Below are positions 1 to 5,504 of a DNA stretch of 5,504 bases, piece after piece. Made by a program: the position numbers and the translations under genes. The DNA is taken from the NCBI GenBank assembly GCA_035942915.1, contig DASZCR010000051.1:1-5504 (forward strand). The letters run 5' to 3'. The notes under the pieces were generated by a model. That model was not told the origin of the DNA, did no database searches, and worked only from the letters and a program-made list of their open reading frames with translations. This DNA comes from DASZCR01 sp035942915. GTDB lineage: Bacteria; Acidobacteriota; Blastocatellia; Pyrinomonadales; Pyrinomonadaceae. Position 1 is the first letter of the stretch, and the number at the start of each line of letters is the position of its first letter.

Positions 1-38
1 CAGCCGGCGGGATTCTTTCTCTGCGCTACGGTTCGCAG

Positions 39-1655
39 CTAGGTTGTGACCTTCACCTTTCTCTTCTTCGCCGCCGCGTCCTTCACCAGCGCGGCCATCC
101 TCTGATACTCCTCCTCGTTCTTCTTCAGCTTCGCGTAGTCGAGTTCGGAGAAGATGTTCCTGATTTGCACCATCTGGAAGGAGCGGCGCTCGGAGGCCGC
201 ATCGTGGCTCGACCAGAAGAAGTTCGTCCGCTGGTTGCCATACTTCTTCGCGACAAGTTTCCAGACCCTCGGCGACTCGCGCGGGTCGTAACCGGCGTCA
301 ACCATGTATTCAAGCCCGACGCGGTCGGCCTGATTCTCCATCGTGCGGCCGTGCCCGTTGACCATCGCCATCACGGTCAGTTCGATAATCTGTGCGATGC
401 CGCCGTAGCCCATGCCGCTCGCAAAGAGCGCACCAATCATCAGCGCCGTCCGCTTCTTCTTGTGCTTCTGCATGCGGCGATAGGTGTGCTCCTGTGTCGC
501 GTGCGCGATTTCGTGGCCGATGACGGCGGCCAGTTGCGCTTCGTTCTCCAACACCTCGAAGACGCCGGAGTTGATGACGACCACGCCGTTCGGATAGGCG
601 GCGGCGTTGAAGCCCTTCTCGACAATCACCGTGAAGCGGAAAGGAATCTTCTGCGGGTCGTCGGCCGCGAGCGACTTCTGGTGCGCTGGGATGAGACTCT
701 CGCCGAGGCGCGTCACGTATTCCTGCACCTCCTGATTGGGCAGCACCTTGTACTTGTCGTTGCCCACCTTCAGTTCGCCCGGCTTGCCTTCGGCGAAGTT
801 GAAAGGCTTCTCCTTGACCTTGAGTTGCTTCCAGAGACTCTCTTCGCCCTTCTCCTTCTCGTTGCGGACGAACTCGACGGTGGAAGCCAGCACCGTCCCA
901 TCCGGCTGCTCTTTGCCTTCGTAAGTCATCGTCACGCCGGGGCCGATATCTGCGAGCGACTTGAGTGGCCCGAAGCCCGTGCGGTCTTCGTCGAACGAGT
1001 CGGCGTCGTCATCATCTGCGGCCTTTGCGTCGGCAGCAGGGGCGGGCGCGGGCGTCTCCTGTTGCTGCTGCGCGGTCTCGTCCTGTGCCTTGTCCTTCGC
1101 GGTCGTCTTCTCCTCTTTGGCCTTGGCCTTCTCCTGCTTGCGGTTCTTCTCGGCCTCCTTTTTGGCCTCTTTCTGCTCGGCCTTGTTCAATTTGAAGAGG
1201 AGACGCGTGTCAGGTTCGATGCGGATGCGACGGCCGTCGGCCGCGACCACGCCGCCCCACTTGTCGCCGTCGAGTTGTCTGAGTTCGAGCGGCTTCTTGT
1301 CGAGCACGGTGGTCACTTTGAGCGCGCGGAACTGTGCGAGGTCAATCTTTATCTTCCTCGCCTTCAACTCGTTCGTCTCACTATCGAAGAGGCCGCGAAT
1401 CTCGACCAGCGTGCCGACGCGGAGGTCTTCCTTTTTGAACGACAGGCCGGGCGTCTGGTTCTCGAATTCCAGCACCAACGTCTCGTCATTCGTCACGCGG
1501 TAATCTTCAATCTCGAACGAGGTGGGCGACTGAAGCGCCGTGATGTAGCCGCGAATTTTCACCTCCGTCGGCTTGGCGGAGGTCGAGAGCGTGGCCTGAG
1601 AAGTGAGGAACGAGAGCGCAACGAGCGCAACAAGGAGCAGGCGGATGAACTTCAT
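39..1655 (-). CDS. Secreted M48-family zinc metalloprotease with two N-terminal OB-like domains
   Basis: A 538-residue zinc endopeptidase of the M48 (Ste24/HtpX/BepA-like) family, probably acting in the periplasm or at the envelope. Residues 1-27 form a signal peptide (MKFIRLLLVALVALSF, then a small-residue region ending TSA). Residues 28 to about 105 look like a DUF5666-type OB domain, and a second similar unit runs from about 120 to 265. That second unit is interrupted by a low-complexity linker at about 156-222, rich in Lys/Glu, then Gln, Ala/Pro and Asp. The catalytic domain holds HEIAH at 381-385 (two zinc His and the catalytic Glu) and ENQAD at 440-444, whose Glu is the expected third zinc ligand, with the usual hydrophobic helical segment between them. 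The tail is basic. The start at 1655 is chosen because it has a ribosome binding site and begins the signal peptide; the frame is open further upstream but there it translates repeat DNA. The protease family is seen clearly; substrates are unknown. Confidence 0.93.
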   Translation of the reverse strand: MKFIRLLLVALVALSFLTSQATLSTSAKPTEVKIRGYITALQSPTSFEIEDYRVTNDETLVLEFENQTPGLSFKKEDLRVGTLVEIRGLFDSETNELKARKIKIDLAQFRALKVTTVLDKKPLELRQLDGDKWGGVVAADGRRIRIEPDTRLLFKLNKAEQKEAKKEAEKNRKQEKAKAKEEKTTAKDKAQDETAQQQQETPAPAPAADAKAADDDDADSFDEDRTGFGPLKSLADIGPGVTMTYEGKEQPDGTVLASTVEFVRNEKEKGEESLWKQLKVKEKPFNFAEGKPGELKVGNDKYKVLPNQEVQEYVTRLGESLIPAHQKSLAADDPQKIPFRFTVIVEKGFNAAAYPNGVVVINSGVFEVLENEAQLAAVIGHEIAHATQEHTYRRMQKHKKKRTALMIGALFASGMGYGGIAQIIELTVMAMVNGHGRTMENQADRVGLEYMVDAGYDPRESPRVWKLVAKKYGNQRTNFFWSSHDAASERRSFQMVQIRNIFSELDYAKLKKNEEEYQRMAALVKDAAAKKRKVKVTT

Positions 1656-1661
1656 GGGGGA

Positions 1662-1668
1662 CTTCCTT
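1662..1668 (-). promoter_or_regulatory. Ribosome binding site of the M48 protease gene
   Basis: On the minus strand AAGGAAG precedes the ATG at 1655, with 8 bases between the AGGA core and the start codon. This decides the start: the open frame continues 81 codons upstream, but no signal peptide or conserved domain begins there. Confidence 0.75.
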
Positions 1669-1711
1669 TCAGTCGGACATGTTTGAAGGGGCTTTCGTTT
1701 CGGTCGGGAAG

Positions 1712-1730
1712 CCAAAGCGGGAAGCTTTGG
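1712..1730 (-). promoter_or_regulatory. Small perfect hairpin in the leader of the protease mRNA
   Basis: The arms CCAAAGC (1712-1718) and GCTTTGG (1724-1730) pair perfectly over 7 bases around a 5-base loop. It lies 57 bases before the start codon, between the candidate promoter and the ribosome binding site. It has no U-tract, so it is not a standard intrinsic terminator. It could be a leader stability element, or it could be chance. Confidence 0.3.
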
Positions 1731-1785
1731 GAAGGGTTGACGAGGTTGACCCGGCCGGATGCGGCCATCGCAAAAAGGCGCGCTC

Positions 1786-1814
1786 ATTCTCCACATGACC
1801 ACGCCGATTGTCAA
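1786..1814 (-). promoter_or_regulatory. Candidate sigma-70-type promoter for the M48 protease gene
   Basis: Reading the minus strand, a perfect -35 box TTGACA (1814-1809) is followed by a 17-base spacer and a -10 box GAGAAT (1791-1786), which matches 4 of the 6 TATAAT positions. Transcription would start near 1779 and give a leader of about 125 bases. The promoter sits just past the heptamer repeats, in the only long intergenic region of the window. This supports the protease being transcribed separately from the upstream fusion gene. Confidence 0.5.
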
Positions 1815-1823
1815 TGGGAGACA

Positions 1824-1932
1824 AGTGATAAGTGAGAGGAACAGAGTGATAAGTGATGGGTGATGGGTGATAGGAGAAGACAGGATTTTTCCTATCACTT
1901 ATCACTTATCACCTATCACTTCTTTACTTATC
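1824..1932. repeat. Heptameric GTGATRR repeat array forming a long imperfect inverted repeat
   Basis: The left side (1824-1879) is a run of 7-base units in one register: AGTGATA, AGTGAGA, a diverged unit, AGTGATA, AGTGATG, GGTGATG, GGTGATA. The right side (1890-1920) is the same family in reverse complement: TCCTATC, ACTTATC, ACTTATC, ACCTATC, ACT. Arms 1845-1875 and 1890-1920 match at 26 of 31 positions around a 14-base loop. In plus-strand RNA four of the five differences would be G-U wobbles. A further ACTTATC copy (1926-1932), one base out of register, overlaps the stop codon and last two codons of the fusion gene. In the minus-strand transcript the hairpin follows that stop directly but has no U-tract after it, so any role as terminator or mRNA 3'-end stabiliser is uncertain. 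Similar heptamer arrays are known as dispersed intergenic repeats in several bacterial groups. The rest of 1656-1923 holds no gene. Confidence 0.85.
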
Positions 1933-4812
1933 AAGGAATTCGAGGAGCGCCGAGAGGGCGTGTTGGACGAAGTCGATTCTGACTTCGCTGCGGTGGACGC
2001 TCTGGCGGAGACCGCCGATAGCGGTCGCGGGGTTTGGCAGCACAGTGGCGTCGCGTTGCTGGATAACTAGTTGTTCGAGGAAGCGGAAGCCGTGCGCGGC
2101 GGAGGCCGTGTACTTCGCGTGACGCGGCTCGTCTCCGATGGCTGCGGCGAGCGCGCGTGCGGCGCAGACGCCTTCCAGATAGAGCGCGGTGGTGTAGCCG
2201 GGCGCGTCCGGTTGATGGTCGTTGATGAAGCCTCCCGTCTTCTCCTGTTGGTAATCGAGAAGCCAGTTGCCAATCTCGAAGACGAGGGCGGCCGGCTCCT
2301 CGTCGCGCGTCGCGCGCCACCAACTCGCGCAGGCTTGCATCAGCCAGGAGACCTGTCCGAAGTGGCGTCGGTAGCGGAAGCGGTGTCGGTAGAAGCGAAA
2401 AGCCTTGCGCCAATTCGCAGGGTCGCAGGCGGTCTCGCCCGCTTCGGCCGCCGCGCCGAGCGCGAGCAGCACTTGGCCGGGAAAGTAATCCTGAAAAGCT
2501 TCGGGTGAAGCGGCCGGTGCGCGGTGCGTCGAGATGCGGCCGTGCCGGTCGATGCTCTCGCCGAGCGTTCTCGTCAGACGCGGTATGAGTTGACGGCGCG
2601 CATCGTCCTTGCCGAGTTCGAGCAGCGCCAGCAGCAGGAACGAAACTTCCGCGACCGACGACGCCTCCTTTTCCGTTTCGAGCCACGCGCGCTCGCCGTC
2701 GTCCGACACCTTCTGCACAAGATGTGCGACGGCCTTTTCGGCTGCGTCCGCGAGCGCGTCGCTCTTGAAACGCGCGGCGGCGCGCGTCAAGACCCACGCG
2801 GCATGTGCGAGTCGCGGCAGGTCAAGCCCCTCGTAGAGCCGATTCTGGAACGGCTCATAGCGGAGGTAGAAACTGCCGTCGGGCTTCTGCTGTCGGATGA
2901 GATAGTCCGTGTGGAGCGCGGCGAGGCGCGACACTAAATCCTGCGTCGGCTCGTCCGTTCTGCCGTCAGACGGGAAACCGCCGACGAGCGGGCGCGCGCC
3001 TCTCGCGTCGGCGAGCCACGTCGCACAGTCGAAGCGACACCAATTATAGGGCGGCGCTTCGATGCGTGCCTTCTCAAGTACGGCATATGCGAAGCGCAGA
3101 CGGTCGAGGTTGTGCATCGAGGCGACGAAAGGCAGCAGCAGACCGATGCGCTGGTCTGCGTAGGCCATCAACGTCTGCTCGCCGTGACGGACGCGCTGTA
3201 CGACCTCTTCGGGCGTGAAATGGCCGAGGACGAGTTGATTGAAGAGGAACGAAACGGTGACGGCGACGCGCGAGGGGTCTGTGACGCGCGTCGCCTCGAA
3301 CCTGTTATCGTCGAGCGCCGCACGCGCCAGCCGTCGCAAGTCTTCTTCGAGATTGCTCACGACCGCACCCATGCAGCCGCGCAGACGCCCGTCCACGTAG
3401 ACTGTCAGATAAACGGAATCGAGTTTTGCGTTAATCAGATTGGCGGGCAGAGGTGCGGGTTCTGCGTCCGCGCCGCCTGACAGGTACGAGAGCACGAGTC
3501 GGCGCGCATGTGCGGCGACGCGGCCGCAGAGGCGCTCGTCCTTGTGCCAAAGTATGTCTTCGCCCGTCGGCACGCCGGTCGGTTGCCAGTCCTCGCCCGG
3601 TTCGACTGCCTTGACGACATCATGACGGAAGAGCTCGTAAGGCTCGAACGAGACGAGCTTTCCGTTCTTCCGACAAGCGTGCTGAAACTGCGCCCACTCG
3701 CCGCCGATGCCCGGCATGCGCGGCAGCGCGCCGCCCATCCAAGATGCGCGCTCGGCGCTGCGGACGACGATGCCGTAACGGTCGTTGTCGAGCGCGCCGA
3801 CTTCGCAACGCTCAAGCGCGGGAAAGAACGTCACGGCAACGGCGCTCTCACTGAGAGCCTTGAGTCCCGCTTCACCCTGCGGCATCTGGACGGCCGTCCT
3901 GAGCGCCGCCAACACGATGTCTTCGGCCGTCGTCCCGCGTTGCTCGCCGGGAAAATGCCAGAAGCCGTCGCGCGCATGGCGCAGATGTATGTTGCGACGG
4001 TCGCGGACGCTAATCCAGACGCCGCCCGATGAGTCGTAGTCGCCGCCGAGCCGTTCGGGCGCGATGAGCAGTTGCCCCGTCGCAAGGTATTCGGTCAAGA
4101 CCTCTCGCGCCAGACGCGCCGGGTGCGCTCCTTCGCTCGCGCGTCGCGCGCTCCACTCAAATGCGGGAAAGTATTTCGACGGATTTTGCAGAGGCTTCTG
4201 CTCGTCTTCCATCCGTGCGATGAAGTCGTCCCAGATGTCGTAGACGGCCTCGACGTGATAGCCGCGCTCCTGCATCCGCGCGTAGCCTCCGTACCAACCG
4301 AAACGCACGAGCGCGACGCCGCCCTCGACGCGCAGGCCGGCCTCCTCAAGACGCTCGCTGCCCTCCATCATGCACGTCCCCGAACTGATGGAATCGTCGA
4401 TGAGGATGGTCGGCTCGTCCGGGTCAATCCGGCCTTCGATGAGTTTGAGAGAGCCGTGCGCCTTGCGTTCTTTGCGGACGAGGAGGCCGCTGTAGCGCCC
4501 GCCCGATTGGAGGATGCAGGATTGGAGGATGGGGACGGCTGTCAGGCCGTAGGTGGCTATCTGTCGCCCGTCGAAGCGTTCGAGCAGTTTCAAGAGGCAG
4601 CGTCCGGCCAGTTCAGCGCCGCGCGGGCTGAGCGTGACGGAGAGCGTGTCGAGCATCCAGCGCGCAGACGTGCCATCGCGCGAGAGTACGGGTTGCGTCG
4701 GCGTGCGATAGAGGATGCCGTCGCGCAGCAGGAGTTGCAATAACTCCTCGCGCTCGGCGTGAAAGCTCTCAGGGAGCGACGAGAGGGCGGCTGACATCGG
4801 CTCGCGCAGCAT
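1924..4812 (-). CDS. Multidomain fusion: OPRT-like phosphoribosyltransferase, two AMMECR1 domains, alpha/alpha toroid
   Basis: A 962-residue cytoplasmic protein with no signal peptide or membrane segment. Residues ~20-205 resemble orotate phosphoribosyltransferase: RKERKAHG at 113-120 matches the catalytic RKExKxHG loop, and ILIDDSISSGTC at 136-147 is a type I PRPP-binding motif. Residues ~230-400 look like an AMMECR1 domain lacking LRGC, kept mainly in its C-terminal half (around LPRMPGIGGEW, 363-373). Residues ~430-604 are a second AMMECR1 domain with LRGCMG at 477-482 and LLLPFVA at 558-564. Residues ~625-962 are helical hairpins with DYFPGQVLLAL at 775-785 and TGGF at 859-862, as in alpha/alpha-toroid proteins such as six-hairpin glycosidases and AGE-type epimerases. 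It begins 19 bases after the radical SAM stop, suggesting one operon. The ATG at 4812 is the first in frame; ATG 4797 is an alternative, and neither has a clear Shine-Dalgarno. Domain calls are by motif reading. The overall reaction is unknown; a PRPP-dependent transfer in a modification pathway is inference. Confidence 0.85.
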   Translation of the reverse strand: MLREPMSAALSSLPESFHAEREELLQLLLRDGILYRTPTQPVLSRDGTSARWMLDTLSVTLSPRGAELAGRCLLKLLERFDGRQIATYGLTAVPILQSCILQSGGRYSGLLVRKERKAHGSLKLIEGRIDPDEPTILIDDSISSGTCMMEGSERLEEAGLRVEGGVALVRFGWYGGYARMQERGYHVEAVYDIWDDFIARMEDEQKPLQNPSKYFPAFEWSARRASEGAHPARLAREVLTEYLATGQLLIAPERLGGDYDSSGGVWISVRDRRNIHLRHARDGFWHFPGEQRGTTAEDIVLAALRTAVQMPQGEAGLKALSESAVAVTFFPALERCEVGALDNDRYGIVVRSAERASWMGGALPRMPGIGGEWAQFQHACRKNGKLVSFEPYELFRHDVVKAVEPGEDWQPTGVPTGEDILWHKDERLCGRVAAHARRLVLSYLSGGADAEPAPLPANLINAKLDSVYLTVYVDGRLRGCMGAVVSNLEEDLRRLARAALDDNRFEATRVTDPSRVAVTVSFLFNQLVLGHFTPEEVVQRVRHGEQTLMAYADQRIGLLLPFVASMHNLDRLRFAYAVLEKARIEAPPYNWCRFDCATWLADARGARPLVGGFPSDGRTDEPTQDLVSRLAALHTDYLIRQQKPDGSFYLRYEPFQNRLYEGLDLPRLAHAAWVLTRAAARFKSDALADAAEKAVAHLVQKVSDDGERAWLETEKEASSVAEVSFLLLALLELGKDDARRQLIPRLTRTLGESIDRHGRISTHRAPAASPEAFQDYFPGQVLLALGAAAEAGETACDPANWRKAFRFYRHRFRYRRHFGQVSWLMQACASWWRATRDEEPAALVFEIGNWLLDYQQEKTGGFINDHQPDAPGYTTALYLEGVCAARALAAAIGDEPRHAKYTASAAHGFRFLEQLVIQQRDATVLPNPATAIGGLRQSVHRSEVRIDFVQHALSALLEFLDK
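4505..4531. repeat. Short tandem direct repeat inside the phosphoribosyltransferase domain
   Basis: GATTGGAGGATG occurs exactly at 4505-4516 and again at 4520-4531, giving a 15-base period. On the coding strand it encodes a repeated Ile-Leu-Gln-Ser (residues 95-98 and 100-103 of the fusion protein). It lies between the beta strand after YGLTAVP and the RKERKAHG loop. Because the period is a multiple of three, the frame is kept. Confidence 0.7.
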
Positions 4813-4831
4813 GATGAGACGTTTCGAGGTT

Positions 4832-5504
4832 TCAGAAGTACGTGTTTTCCGGCAGGGCGAGACTCAGATAACGGCCGTCGAGATGCACCATCAGATTGCG
4901 TTCGAGGAAGTCGCCGAGCGCCTCTTCAGTCCACGTCGCGCCGTCGAACCGCGCGTCAATCTCCTTGCGCGTGCGCGCGTCGGCGCAGAACTCGTAGAGC
5001 GCGGCCGGTTCGTCCGAACAGGTGTGCACGCGCGGTCGCCCGTTGCGCCCGTCCTCGATGCGGATGGTTGAGAGAGACTTGCGATATCTCAGATACGGGC
5101 GCGGACGCTCCTGCCAGCGTTGCTGCCAGATGGCGACGCTGCGGAAGAGGTCGTCGTGGCCTTCGTCGGGCAGCGCGTCGGCCATGTCGTGCTCGAAGTA
5201 ATAGGAGACGCGTTGCAAGTCGAAGCGGTCTTTGGGAAACAGGAAATCGTAACAGGGCGCGGGGCGCAGGCGCGTGATGGACTGCGTCTCTGGTTCAGTG
5301 AACATCGGCGAACCCCGGTCGGCGCGCGCACGCGCGACAGCCCAGGGCGGTTGCCAGTGGTGAATCTTCGGGATGAGTTCGCAGTGAAGTTGATAGTCTT
5401 CGACCGTCTCGCCCGGAAAACGCACGAGGATGTTGTAGAGATTGTTGATGCCGTAATAGGTACACCACTTGATGAGTTCGAGGTTGCGCATCCCGGTCGT
5501 GTGC
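4832..5504 (-). CDS. Radical SAM enzyme, RiPP-maturation family 1-like, C-terminal part only
   Basis: About 223 C-terminal residues of a larger protein; the frame stays open through the window edge (H-T-T-G before Met at 5491), so that Met is internal. The visible part begins in the last strands of the TIM barrel: LELIKWC, then NILVRFPGET (FPGE codons 5419-5408), then HHWQPPW near 5359-5342, ADRGSPMF, a cysteine in RPAPCYDF, and VSYYFEHD. This order fits the radical SAM family named RiPP maturation radical SAM protein 1, which usually carries a B12-binding domain before the barrel. The CxxxCxxC cluster motif and any B12 domain lie outside the window and were not seen. The last ~60 residues (CSDEPAALYEFCADARTRKEIDARF onward, 5020-4835) resemble a small winged-helix or PqqD-like peptide-binding module. 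The fusion gene follows after 19 bases, so co-transcription is likely. The substrate is unknown. Confidence 0.8.
   Translation of the reverse strand, partial: HTTGMRNLELIKWCTYYGINNLYNILVRFPGETVEDYQLHCELIPKIHHWQPPWAVARARADRGSPMFTEPETQSITRLRPAPCYDFLFPKDRFDLQRVSYYFEHDMADALPDEGHDDLFRSVAIWQQRWQERPRPYLRYRKSLSTIRIEDGRNGRPRVHTCSDEPAALYEFCADARTRKEIDARFDGATWTEEALGDFLERNLMVHLDGRYLSLALPENTYF

Noticed and set aside
1..38. Terminator after the protease stop codon
   Set aside because: Only a 5-base stem (CTGCG/CGCAG) with an 8-base loop is visible and no U-tract follows. The window ends too soon to judge.
1735..1750. Direct repeat GGTTGAC spaced by 9 bases as an operator
   Set aside because: It is only two 7-base copies in one orientation in the leader, with no supporting second site, so chance is as likely.
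165..1835. Long plus-strand open frame of 556 codons
   Set aside because: It lies antisense to the M48 protease gene and is rich in Leu, Arg and Val with no recognisable domain. It is a by-product of GC-rich codon use in the true gene.
1656..1898. N-terminal extension of the protease from an ATG at 1898
   Set aside because: The first part is translated heptamer repeat, it would bury the signal peptide and cross the promoter, and the ATG at 1655 has a good ribosome binding site.
1669..1905. 78-codon minus-strand open frame next to the fusion gene, considered as a RiPP precursor
   Set aside because: It begins in the heptamer repeats, runs through the promoter and leader, has no ribosome binding site and shows no leader-core pattern.
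1824..1932. CRISPR array
   Set aside because: The units are 7 bases long and contiguous, without spacers, and they switch orientation, so this is a short-repeat inverted structure.
4072..4743. Plus-strand open frame of 223 codons, and other plus-strand frames over 1924-4812
   Set aside because: They are antisense to the fusion gene, whose protein carries clear motifs across the same stretch; the plus-strand translations show none.
5489..5491. ATG at 5491 as the start of the radical SAM gene
   Set aside because: The frame is open upstream to the window edge, and the residues from this Met begin in the middle of the radical SAM barrel, so it is internal.

Overview
The window holds three genes, all on the minus strand, so transcription runs from the high coordinates to the low ones. 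The DNA is GC-rich and the genes are closely packed. The best guess at a source is an environmental, soil-type bacterium, perhaps Acidobacteriota. That guess rests on the heptameric GTGATRR repeats between genes and the style of the secreted M48 protease, and it is an inference only.

Reading in the direction of transcription, the window opens inside a gene (4832-5504) whose visible part is the C-terminal third of a radical SAM enzyme resembling the RiPP-maturation radical SAM family 1. Nineteen bases after its stop comes the main item of interest (1924-4812). This is a 962-residue protein joining an orotate-phosphoribosyltransferase-like domain, two AMMECR1-like domains (the first degenerate, the second with the LRGC motif) and a C-terminal all-helical alpha/alpha-toroid domain of the six-hairpin glycosidase type. 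Spacing and strand suggest the two genes form one operon.

A 268-base intergenic region (1656-1923) follows. It holds a heptamer-repeat array that folds into a long imperfect inverted repeat starting at the stop of the fusion gene, then a good sigma-70-like promoter, a small perfect hairpin in the presumed leader, and a clear ribosome binding site. These serve the third gene (39-1655), a secreted or periplasmic M48 zinc metalloprotease with two small OB-like beta domains ahead of the catalytic domain. It is probably a separate transcription unit with housekeeping, protein-quality-control work.

The fusion gene and the radical SAM gene are the candidate undescribed system. A PRPP-dependent transferase domain, two AMMECR1 folds and a sugar-enzyme-like toroid are in one chain beside a radical SAM enzyme. 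AMMECR1 proteins are already known as partners of Memo and radical SAM proteins (the AmmeMemoRadiSam set). Here the radical SAM partner looks like another subfamily, and no Memo gene or peptide precursor is visible in the window. What the pathway makes cannot be told from this sequence.
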